Assembly (NCBI GenBank): GCA_036505215.1
Contig: DASXTW010000087.1
Coordinates: 1 to 64,000, forward strand
Reading direction: 5' to 3'
From: DASXTW01 sp036505215
GTDB taxonomy: Bacteria > Actinomycetota > UBA4738
DNA: 64,000 nucleotides
The number at the start of each line of letters is the position of its first letter. Position 1 is the first letter of the stretch. The notes under the pieces are model-generated. The model did not search any database, was not told the DNA's origin, and saw nothing but the letters and a program-made list of their open reading frames with translations. Of the stretch, positions 32,517 to 39,913 are shown piece by piece. The translations under genes were made by a program, and so were the position numbers.

Positions 32517-32543
32517 CTTCGTTCCTCCTGTTCCTTCTCTCTC

Positions 32544-33068
32544 TCAGGTCATCTCGGTTGCCTGTCGCCCTCGCTCCGCGAGGGCATAGGCCAGGCGCTG
32601 AAGCGGCGCCTGAAGCAGGTACGCCATCCGGGCCAGCGGAGCCTGCAGCATCCCGGCGATCTTGCCCAGGGAGACCTCCCGCGTATCGATCGTTGCCAGC
32701 GCCCGGGCGTCCTCGGCTCCCAGCACTCTGCGATCGATGATGGCGCCTTTGACCTCCAGGGTGGGGAACCGCTTCGTCGCGTCCAGGACGGCTTTGGCTC
32801 CCGACACGGCGTCCCCGGTGATGAACGCGATGGCCGTAGGTCCCTCCAGCAGGGCGAGCACGTCCTCCAGCCCGGCATCCTTGGCCGCGAGCTTGGTCAG
32901 TGTGTTCTTCACCACGGCGAACGTGGCGTCGTGGTCACGGAGAGACCGCCGGAGCTCGGTTGCGTCCTTCACCGTGAGGCCTCGGAAGTCGGCGAACATC
33001 GCCCCCTGCGAATTCTTGAAGCGCTCGGTCAGCTCCTTGACCTTCGCTTCCTTCTCGGCCCTCGGCAT
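32544..33068 (-). CDS. rplJ: 50S ribosomal protein L10
   Basis: The stalk base protein of 174 residues that carries the L7/L12 dimers. Typical blocks: FADFRGLTVKDATELRRSLR, VVKNTLTKLAA, EGPTAIAF. The C-terminal helix for L7/L12 binding (two PLxRxAYxLQAPL segments) is present. It is translated from an L10-leader mRNA. Its usual upstream partners rplK and rplA are absent. Confidence 0.97.
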   Translation of the reverse strand: MPRAEKEAKVKELTERFKNSQGAMFADFRGLTVKDATELRRSLRDHDATFAVVKNTLTKLAAKDAGLEDVLALLEGPTAIAFITGDAVSGAKAVLDATKRFPTLEVKGAIIDRRVLGAEDARALATIDTREVSLGKIAGMLQAPLARMAYLLQAPLQRLAYALAERGRQATEMT

Positions 33069-33112
33069 GTCACCTCGCTCTGTCTCTACTCATCCTTGGG
33101 GAAATGAAAGGC

Positions 33113-33220
33113 GCCCCCGCCGAACCCAAGGCGGAGGCGAACGCGTGACGTTCTCTCGCCTCGGCAGGTACCTCGCGAAGAGGATTACGCGCGCTCGCCC
33201 CTGCTGTCTTCGGCAGCAAG
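33113..33220 (-). ncRNA. L10 leader (autoregulatory RNA of rplJ-rplL)
   Basis: On the minus strand the conserved CTGCCGAAGACAGCAGG helix and the later TACCTGCCGAGGCGA strand match the L10-leader family. They are followed by a strong hairpin (CGCCTCCGCC / GGCGGGGGCG, 33139-33113) and a pyrimidine-rich stretch that may act as an attenuator. In bacteria this RNA binds the L10-L7/L12 complex and represses the operon. The element sits 45 bases upstream of the rplJ start. Confidence 0.85.
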
Positions 33221-33221
33221 A

Positions 33222-33251
33222 AGACTACGGGCGGGACAGCCGCAGCGTCAA
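33222..33251 (-). promoter_or_regulatory. Candidate promoter for the L10 leader/rplJL
   Basis: TTGACG (33251-33246), an 18-base spacer, and TAGTCT (33227-33222). The start would fall at the first bases of the L10 leader, which supports the call. It shows that rplJL has its own transcription start, with no rplKA upstream. Confidence 0.55.
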
Positions 33252-33320
33252 CAGAGGAGCCACGGGGGATCGTCCAATGACGTCCGGTCGGTTTGTGAAG
33301 CCCTAGCGACAGTCGAGTGA

Positions 33321-34055
33321 CAGCAAGAGTCACTGTCCTGGTGGTACTTCGCCGAAAACTCCCGGTTCGGCCTGTCCGCGGAGCTCCCCGCGGCCCAAGG
33401 GGCGGTGGTGGCCACGGCCCTGGAGCGGCTGGCCGATCGGCTCCCGGTGATGCCCGGCGAGGATGGTGAGTGGTCCATCGATGCCCGTCGGGCCGATGCC
33501 CTGGTGGCATTGTGCTCGTCCCGGATCGCCCACCATGCCCACCCGGACCGGGCCACCGTGGTCATCCACGCCCGCCTGGACGGGCCGGGAGGCGAGCTGC
33601 ACAGCTGCGAGGTCGAAGGAGGCCCGGCCATCCACCCCGAGGTGGCGAAGCGCCTGGCCTGCAACGGCCGGACCCAGGTGGTGCTGGAGGACCGGGCCGG
33701 CCAGGTGGTGCGCCTGGGACGAGTTCAGCCGAGAGCCCCCGGAGTGGATGATGCGCCAGCTCAAGTACCGGGATCGGGAGTGCACCCTCCCCGGATGCGG
33801 GGGCAGACAGTTCACCCAGGCCCATCACGTCGTGTGGTGGGAGCAGGGGGGCCCACCGACCTGGACAACCTCGTGCTCGTGTGCACGTTCCACCACAAGC
33901 TGGTTCACGAATACGGGTGAGGGTGAGTCGCGACCGAGACGGCACGGTCCTGTGGTTCCGGCCAGACGGGACCGGGTACCGTGCCGGGCCGGGGCCACCC
34001 GGCAAGATCCTGAACGCGAACCTGCGCTGGCAGTCGCCGGCTTCTGAGCGGTCAA
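33321..34055 (+). pseudogene. Decayed DUF222-HNH endonuclease (13E12-repeat family)
   Basis: A truncated and multiply frameshifted gene. The first intact part reads WYFAENSRFGLSAELP and AVVATALERLADRLP in one frame (a DUF222 core). Near 33720 the frame moves (SREPPEWMMRQLKYRDR, then CTLPGCGGRQFTQAHHVVWW, the HNH zinc-finger and His). It returns at a G-run near 33848 (TDLDNLVLVCTFHHKLVHEYG) and moves again near 33916 (VRVSRDRDGTVLWFRPDG). The 5' end is missing right at the rplJ promoter. DUF222-HNH genes include the mycobacterial REP13E12 family, associated with mobile DNA. It is not translatable as a whole. Confidence 0.9.
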
Positions 34056-34123
34056 GACCGCGGGGTTCTGGGTTCGGGAGATCCGGCAGCGTTAAGGCGG
34101 GGGCTACTCACTGCACCTCCAAC

Positions 34124-34149
34124 AACGCTCAGAGACGCCCCTGAGCGTT
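34124..34149 (+). terminator. Hairpin behind the DUF222-HNH remnant
   Basis: AACGCTCAG pairs perfectly with CTGAGCGTT across eight bases, followed by CTT. It is probably the old terminator of the decayed gene. The rest of 34056-34237 holds no gene I can support. Confidence 0.5.
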
Positions 34150-34237
34150 CTTGGACCTAAGGGGATGCTATTCGAACCGATCCCGGCTCGCCCCCATTCT
34201 GCTTTGGCTCCTCGAGGGGGTGAGCAGGGAACAGTAG

Positions 34238-35579
34238 TCACTCACCGTTCTGCACTGCGAAGAGCTGCCACTCGCCGGGCACGCCCTTCAGCACGTGAGT
34301 ACCCCGGTCCTCGAACGCCAGTCCCGAGCCCGCGACGAGATCTCTCACGGTCCTCGAGAGGAGGACCTCTCCCGGCCCAGCGAGCGCTGCAACTCGGGCG
34401 CCGATGTGAACCGCAACTCCCCGCAACTTCTCCCCGACCACTTCACACTCGCCCGTGTGGAGCCCGGCCCTGATCTCGATGCCGAGACCCTTCATGGCAT
34501 CCCGGATGGCCGACGCGCACCGGATGGCGCGGGCGGGCCCGTCAAACGTTGCGAGGAACCCGTCCCCAGCGGTATCGATCTCACGGCCCCGAAACCGCGT
34601 CAGCTCCTGGCGGACGAGCTGCTGATGGTCCTCGAGGAGCTCAGTCCAGCGTCGATCGCCCAGGTCTGCCGCGAGCTTCGTCGAGTCCACGATGTCGGTG
34701 AACATCACCGTCGTGAGCACCCGCTCCGGTTCCGAAATCTCCCTGGTTCCCGTCAGGAACTCGTTGACCTCCTGGAGTATCGACTCCGAGTCGCCGTTCC
34801 AGGGCCAATGGTCGGTACCGGGGATTTCCACGTACTTCGCGCCCGGAATCCGTTCGGCCAGGAACCGCCCCTCCTCGACGTACACCACGCGGTCCCCTGT
34901 TCGATGCAGCACGAGAGTGGGCACGCGGATGGCGGCGAGGACGTTCCTAATATCGATCTGCGCGTTCATCCGGGCTAGCGTGATGGCTGCGCCAGGGCTC
35001 ACCGACAGGCGTTCCAACTTCGCGAACCACTCCTCGTAGCGCTTGTCCCCCACCATGCTCGGAGCGAACAGCTCCAGGTACATGGCCCCGTCGCCCCAGG
35101 ACTTTTTCCACCGTTCGAGGCTCCGGTCCAGCTCCGCCGGCGTCTGTCCCCAGGGATACTCGGGATCCTTCGCGGAAGCCGCGAAGCAACCGTACAGAAT
35201 GAGCGCGGTCGTGCGCTCGGGATGCGTGGCGGCGAACAACGTGGCCATCCCTCCAGCATCTGAGGGAGCGAACAGCGCCGCGCGGTCCGAGCCGACGTCA
35301 TCCATCACGGCCCGGACATCGTCCATGCGCTGCTCCAGGGGTGGGGAGCTCGGTGTCGGGAACCCGGTCGGAGAGTCCGGTCCCACGCTTGTCGAAGAAG
35401 ATCAGGCGTGAAAAGGAGGCCATCCGTCGGAGAAAGCGGGCGACGCCGGGATCCTCCCAGAAGTGCTCGACGTGGGAGATGAATCCTGGGACGAGGATGA
35501 GGTCGCGATCGCCGTTCCCCAGCATCTGGTACGCGATGTGGACATCGCCACTCTTTGCGTACCTCGTCTTCGGTTCCAT
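34238..35579 (-). pseudogene. Alpha/beta-hydrolase fused to adenylate/guanylate cyclase, split by a frameshift
   Basis: The N-terminal part (from an ATG at 35579: MEPKTRYAKSGDVHIAYQ, then VPGFISHVEHFWEDPG, FDKRGTGLSDRV) is an alpha/beta-hydrolase. The downstream part (LEQRMDDVRAVMDDVGSDRA ... HWPWNGD, then VLTTVMFTDIVDST) continues it into a class III cyclase domain with the metal-binding FTDIVDS and DTAGDGFLATFD motifs. The frames join at a GGGG run at 35338-35341 (plus strand), where one extra base would explain the break. The rest is intact, so a recent mutation, a sequencing error or slippage are all possible. If intact it would be a two-domain hydrolase-cyclase of the kind common in actinobacteria. 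Confidence 0.8.
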
Positions 35580-35696
35580 TAGGCCCGTCGCCCCACGGGG
35601 CCCAGTCTTCGCCACGTTCGGAACAGGTCAAGACTTAAAGGGACCGAGCGCAATCCAACCAGCCGAATGAGGAGCAAGCCCGTGGTGGGTCTGGAG

Positions 35697-36049
35697 TGGA
35701 GGTGGCGGGAATCGAACCCGCGTCCCCGGGCGACCGGCTGGGGCTTCTACGGGCGTAGCCGCCGGCCAGATCTCACCTCGAGCCCTCCGGCGGCGGAGGG
35801 GCTCTCGGCCAGCCCGGCTGAGATGTCCGGCGGCGGCCACCAGGCCGAACTACCACCGTGAGCCTGCTCACGACGCCCGACCCGCGGGCGCAGGCGTCCC
35901 GCGGCGGACGGCTACCTAAGGTTTGTTAGGCAGCGAGCGCCATCTGAGAGTTGGCACTTGTTGTTGTCCCGGCTTTTAACGAGGCATCCGGGGACCTCGG
36001 CCCGCTTCCCCCAGGCAGTAACCACCCAGGTCGAAGCCTGTTCACCCCC
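35697..36049 (-). ncRNA. ssrA: Transfer-messenger RNA (tmRNA)
   Basis: Both ends of the molecule are visible. The 5' end GGGGGTGAACAGGCTTCGAC begins at 36049. The 3' end carries the T-arm CGCGGGTTCGATTCCCGC and acceptor CACCTCC at 35704-35698, then A at 35697; a 7-bp acceptor stem forms with one G-U pair. The CCA is not encoded. The tag reads ANSQMALAA before TAA, with a resume codon GCC that follows an AAGT context. tmRNA rescues stalled ribosomes with SmpB, whose gene is about 330 bases upstream. Length about 353 nt, normal for one-piece tmRNA. Confidence 0.95.
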
Positions 36050-36073
36050 AATATTCAGTTCTCAGCACCTACG

Positions 36074-36079
36074 AGTATA
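36074..36079 (-). promoter_or_regulatory. Candidate -10 box for ssrA
   Basis: TATACT on the minus strand lies about 25 bases ahead of the mature 5' end, so a precursor would start near 36067. No convincing -35 hexamer is seen at 17 bases; CTGCTG at 18 is poor. Low confidence. Confidence 0.35.
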
Positions 36080-36123
36080 CGAGGGGGTCCAAGGGGCCAG
36101 CAGGGCGCCGATACAGCTCGGAG

Positions 36124-36264
36124 TTAGAGCCGCTTGTCGCGAAGGCCGATGGAAGCGGAGCGCTTGGCCCGGAGGATATCCGGGTCCCGGGGGTCGACCG
36201 GAAGGACAGGGGTGCGGTCGTCCTTCTCCCGCCTTGCCTTCTGCTCGATCCTGACCCGTCGCAT
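36124..36264 (-). CDS. Small basic 46-residue protein between smpB and ssrA
   Basis: An ORF of 46 codons with an AGAGGAGG ribosome site six bases before its ATG. The product is rich in Arg/Lys (MRRVRIEQKARREKDD, later PVDPRDPDILRAKRSAS) with a short acidic-proline middle. No signal peptide, membrane helix or cysteine motif is visible. I do not recognise a family. It lies about 115 bases past the smpB stop in the same orientation and 75 bases before the tmRNA. The good ribosome site and clean frame support expression; a link to ribosome rescue is only positional. Confidence 0.6.
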   Translation of the reverse strand: MRRVRIEQKARREKDDRTPVLPVDPRDPDILRAKRSASIGLRDKRL

Positions 36265-36377
36265 CGAAACGCCTCCTCTTTGCGTTATCGGTGAGACCGG
36301 GCGACACCTAAGGGTTTTCCCGCTTGTCTTGTGTTCTAGGACCTTCGGCGGGGTCAAAAGGTTGCCTCTGAGCGGCG

Positions 36378-36851
36378 CTATCGAGGAGTCCGCCGCCGCC
36401 GATCGGCGAAAGCGCGTTCCATCTCCCTGCGGTGCTCCCGCTCCGCGATGGCGTCCCGTTTCTCGAATCTCCTCTTCCCCCTTCCCAGCCCCAGCTCCAT
36501 CTTGGCCAGGCCGCGGGTGAAGTAGATCTTGAGCGGAACGAGGGTGAGCCCCCGCTCGGCAGTCTTTCCTATCAGGCGCTTGATCTCGTCTCGGTGCAGC
36601 AGGAGCTTTCGGGGCCGCTTGGGGTCGTACCGGCGAGTGTCGGCCATCTCGTAGGGAGGGATGTGCATGTTCTCGACCCATACCTCCTCCCCCTCCACAC
36701 GGGCGTATGCATCGGACAGGCTGGCCCGCCCCGCGCGGAGTGACTTGACCTCGGGGCCCGTGAGCACCATGCCGGCCTCGAACGACTCCTCGATCGCGTA
36801 ATCGTGCCGAGCCCGCCGGTTGGTCGCTACCGTGCGGTCTCCCTGGGGCAC
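36378..36851 (-). CDS. smpB: SsrA-binding protein SmpB
   Basis: A 157-residue small RNA-binding protein that delivers tmRNA to stalled ribosomes. I use the GTG at 36851, which overlaps the ftsX stop (TAGTG) and gives VPQGDRTVATNRRARHDYAI at the start, the expected family opening. Motifs: EESFEAGMVLTGPEVKSLRA, ENMHIPPYE, RKLLLHRDEI, LVPLKIYFTRGLAKMELGLG. The C-terminal basic tail (KRRFEKRDAIAERE) is present. Length matches the family. Confidence 0.96.
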   Translation of the reverse strand: MPQGDRTVATNRRARHDYAIEESFEAGMVLTGPEVKSLRAGRASLSDAYARVEGEEVWVENMHIPPYEMADTRRYDPKRPRKLLLHRDEIKRLIGKTAERGLTLVPLKIYFTRGLAKMELGLGRGKRRFEKRDAIAEREHRREMERAFADRRRRTPR

Positions 36852-37729
36852 TAGACCTCGAGGAACTGCCGCATGGCGAACAGGCTGGCGATGGCGGCCA
36901 CGACCACCCCCAGACCGAGGAGCCATGGCACGGTGAAGATCACGTCCGGCGTGCCGACCAGCGGGAGGAACCCGACCTTTCCTCGGAGCGGGTCGATGAA
37001 GGCGACCTTCATGATGAACAGCCCGAGGATGGCCGCGCCGGCGCCGAGAAGGCCTTCGATGATCCCCTCGATCAGGAACGGCAGCCGGATGTGCCAGTTG
37101 GTCGCGCCGACCAGCCGCATGATCCCGATCTCCTTTCGCCGGTTGAACACGGCGAGTCGGACCGTGTTGCCGATCAGCGCCGCCGAGGAGATCAGCATGA
37201 CGATGGCCACGGCCAGGACGCCGACCCGGAACACCCGGGTCACCGCGAACAGCCGCTTCAGGATGTTCCGCTGGTCGACGATCTTGTCGATCCCGGACTG
37301 ACCGGTGAGCCGAGCCGCCACCACGTCGAACTTCTGTGGGTCCTTCAGCTTCACGCGGAACGAGGCCGGCAGCGAGTCCGAGGATACGTTCTCCACCAGG
37401 GCCTTCTGGTTCTTGAAGATCTCCTGGAAGCGCCGGTAGGCCTCATCCTTCGACTCGTAGTGGACGCTCGCCACCTCTGGCATCTGGTTGAGGACGTTCC
37501 CCAAGTTCTCCTGCTGCGAGGGGCTGACGTCGTCCCGGAGGAACACCGAGACCTCGACGTTGGCCTCCGTTCGCGCGATGAGCAGGCCGACCTCCCGTTG
37601 GACCAGCAGGGCCCCGCCAACCAGGAACAGGGCGATGAAGGCAGTCGACACCGCGGCGAAGGCCACCAGGCCATTCCGCTTCAGGCCCTGGAGGGTCTCC
37701 TTGAAGTAGTAGTCGACCCTAAGCGCCAT
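36851..37729 (-). CDS. ftsX: Cell division ABC transporter permease-like protein FtsX
   Basis: A 292-residue membrane protein that pairs with FtsE to control peptidoglycan hydrolases at the septum. The ATG at 37729 (MALRVDYYFKETLQGLKRNG) overlaps the ftsE stop by 11 bases. A first helix (LVAFAAVSTAFIALFLVGGA) is followed by an extracytoplasmic domain (VEVSVFLRDDVSPSQQENLG) and then three C-terminal helices (FtsX family domain). The order ftsE-ftsX-smpB is conserved in actinobacteria. Confidence 0.95.
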   Translation of the reverse strand: MALRVDYYFKETLQGLKRNGLVAFAAVSTAFIALFLVGGALLVQREVGLLIARTEANVEVSVFLRDDVSPSQQENLGNVLNQMPEVASVHYESKDEAYRRFQEIFKNQKALVENVSSDSLPASFRVKLKDPQKFDVVAARLTGQSGIDKIVDQRNILKRLFAVTRVFRVGVLAVAIVMLISSAALIGNTVRLAVFNRRKEIGIMRLVGATNWHIRLPFLIEGIIEGLLGAGAAILGLFIMKVAFIDPLRGKVGFLPLVGTPDVIFTVPWLLGLGVVVAAIASLFAMRQFLEV

Positions 37730-38405
37730 AGCCGTACACCCCTCGGGCCTGGTCCCGCACAACCCGGCCCCCATCCAGCTCGATCACCCGCCGGCGCATC
37801 GCGTCCACGATGGCGTTGTCGTGGGTGGCCATGATGACCGTGGTACCGGTCCGGTTGATCCGGTCCAGCAGCTTCATGATGTCCACGGAGGTCGCCGGAT
37901 CCAGGTTCCCGGTGGGCTCGTCGGCGAGGAGGATCAGCGGCCGGTTGATAAAGGAGCGGGCGATCGACACCCGCTGCTGTTCGCCTCCGGAGAGCTCGTC
38001 CGGATAGTTGTTCAGCTTGTCGCCCAGCCCCACCAGACTGAGGATCTCCGGGACCCGCTGCTCGATCACGTGGCGCGGCTTTCCGATCACGTCCAGAGCG
38101 AAGGCCACGTTGTCGAACACCGTCTTGTCTGGCAGCAGTTTGAAGTCCTGGAAGACGGTCCCCAGGTTCCGCCGAAGGTATGGGATCTTCCAGGGCGTGA
38201 GCCTGCCGATGTGCTTGCCCGCCACGTAGATCTCGCCCTTCGTAGGTTCCTCTTCCTTCAGGAGCAGCCGGATCAGCGTGGACTTCCCCGACCCCGAGGG
38301 TCCCACGATGAACACGAACTCGCCCTTGCCGACGTCGATCGAGACGTCCTCCAGGGCCACGACCGTGTCCTTGTAAGTCTTGGTGACGTTGACGAGCTTT
38401 ATCAT
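37719..38405 (-). CDS. ftsE: Cell division ATP-binding protein FtsE
   Basis: A 228-residue ABC ATPase. Walker A is GPSGSGKST, the Q-loop is VFQDFKLLPDKTVFDN, the signature is LSGGEQQRVSIARSFI, and Walker B is LLADEPTGNLDP. The ATG at 38405 gives MIKLVNVTKTYKD; GGAG sits about ten bases upstream. A longer start at 38459 lacks a ribosome site. It drives the FtsX complex. Confidence 0.95.
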   Translation of the reverse strand: MIKLVNVTKTYKDTVVALEDVSIDVGKGEFVFIVGPSGSGKSTLIRLLLKEEEPTKGEIYVAGKHIGRLTPWKIPYLRRNLGTVFQDFKLLPDKTVFDNVAFALDVIGKPRHVIEQRVPEILSLVGLGDKLNNYPDELSGGEQQRVSIARSFINRPLILLADEPTGNLDPATSVDIMKLLDRINRTGTTVIMATHDNAIVDAMRRRVIELDGGRVVRDQARGVYGYGA

Positions 38406-38584
38406 GAGGTGAAATCTCCGCAGGTTGAAGGAGACGGACGCCTCTTTCGGTCTCGGCATGTTAGCAAAGCCCTTTGAGCAAGGGAACGAAGCTTCGCCGC
38501 ACGGAATCCGGGCACGCCGAGTTCGACCGGGCCAAAAATGGGAACAAGTGGAGTTCTGTAAGATCGGCCGCTGAAGGAGCTTCC

Positions 38585-39913
38585 GTGCCGGAATCGAATG
38601 TCACCGATCCAGAGCTCTCCGTCATCGTCCCGGTTTGGAATGGGGAGCACAGCCTGGGGAAACTGCTGCCCGCCCTCTCCTCCGTCCTGGAGTCGACCGT
38701 CCCTGGCCGCACGGAGGTCATCGTCGTGCTGGCCCCGGGCGATCCCGTCGACTCCCTGGCGGAGCGGTCTGGTGCTCGGGTCGTCCGGTTCGAGCAGCCC
38801 GGCTACGGAAACGCTCTGAACGCAGGCCTTGCTGCAGCGGGCGGCCGGTGGGTGATCACCATGGACGCGGACTTCTCCCACCACCCGGAGTTCATCCGGA
38901 CGCTCTGGCTGCGCCGGAGGGAAGCGGACGTGCTGATCGCGTCGCGATACGTGCCGGGCGCCTACGCGGCCATGCCCCTGTCCCGACGGATCCTCTCCCG
39001 CGCCCTGAATCGTCTCTACCGCACCGCGCTGGCGCTGCCCCACAGCGATCTGTCCAGCGCCTTTCGTATGTACAGCCGCGCCGTCCTCGACGACGTCGGC
39101 ATCGTGAGCGCCGACGGACTGGACTCGCTGCAAGAGATCTTGGTGAAGGCGTACAGCCAGGGGTGGAAGATCCGCGAGGTCCCTCTGTTCTACCGGCAAT
39201 CGAGGACATGGACCAGCGGGCGACTCGCCGAGCTCGGGGCCGGGTACCTGAAGACCCTGCGGCGGCTGATCGCGTTGCGGAACTCGGTGAAGTCGGCCGA
39301 CTACGACCACCGGGCCTTCGACTCATGGATCCCGTTGCAGCGCTACTGGCAACGGGCGCGGTTCCGGGTGATCCGCAGCATGGTGGACGGATCGACCCGC
39401 ATCCTGGACATTGGATGCGGCTCGAGCCGCATCGTCCAGAGCCTGCCCCAGTCGGTAGGACTGGACATGCAGATCCGAAAGCTTCGGTGGCTTCGGGCCC
39501 CGGGCAGGCAGCTCGTTCAGGCCTCGCTCATGGAGCTCCCCTTCGCCGACCACGCCTTCGACGCCGTGATCTGCTCCGAGGTCATCGAGCACATCCCCAG
39601 GAACTCGATCGATCTGGGAGACATGGTCCGGGTGCTGGCGCCGGGAGGAACCCTGGTCCTGGGGACTCCGGACTACGGCCGGTGGATCTGGCGCGCTCTG
39701 GAGGGGTTGTACAAGAAGATCTTTCCCCAGGGCTACGCCACGGAGCACATCAACCCCTACACGCGAAGAGAGCTGCGCCAGGAGATCGAGCGGCTCGGCC
39801 TCACGGTGCTCGACGTTCAGTACGTGGGCGGCTCCGAGATGATCTTCCACGCCGAGAAGCCTGCCGCCGCCATGGCCCCGGCCCGTCCCGCCCTGCGCGT
39901 GGCGGGCTCCTAA
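38585..39913 (+). CDS. Fusion of a family 2 glycosyltransferase and a class I methyltransferase
   Basis: A 442-residue two-domain protein starting at a GTG with AAGGAG upstream. Residues 8-235 are a GT2 domain (LSVIVPVWNGEHSLGKLLPA, MDADFSHHPEFIRTL, LSSAFRMYSRAVLDD), close to the dolichol-phosphate mannose synthase group. The C-terminal part has SAM-methyltransferase motifs ILDIGCGSSRIVQSL, FDAVICSEVIEHIPRN and LAPGGTLVLGTPD. The pairing suggests a lipid-linked sugar is made and then methylated by one polypeptide; neither substrate is known. Its stop overlaps that of prfB (CTAA). Confidence 0.82.
   Translation: MPESNVTDPELSVIVPVWNGEHSLGKLLPALSSVLESTVPGRTEVIVVLAPGDPVDSLAERSGARVVRFEQPGYGNALNAGLAAAGGRWVITMDADFSHHPEFIRTLWLRRREADVLIASRYVPGAYAAMPLSRRILSRALNRLYRTALALPHSDLSSAFRMYSRAVLDDVGIVSADGLDSLQEILVKAYSQGWKIREVPLFYRQSRTWTSGRLAELGAGYLKTLRRLIALRNSVKSADYDHRAFDSWIPLQRYWQRARFRVIRSMVDGSTRILDIGCGSSRIVQSLPQSVGLDMQIRKLRWLRAPGRQLVQASLMELPFADHAFDAVICSEVIEHIPRNSIDLGDMVRVLAPGGTLVLGTPDYGRWIWRALEGLYKKIFPQGYATEHINPYTRRELRQEIERLGLTVLDVQYVGGSEMIFHAEKPAAAMAPARPALRVAGS

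Noticed and set aside
34160..34200. tRNA-like TTCGAA with flanking bases on the minus strand
   Set aside because: The bases around the loop do not pair and no anticodon arm is present. It may be a coincidence or an old att remnant, which cannot be shown.
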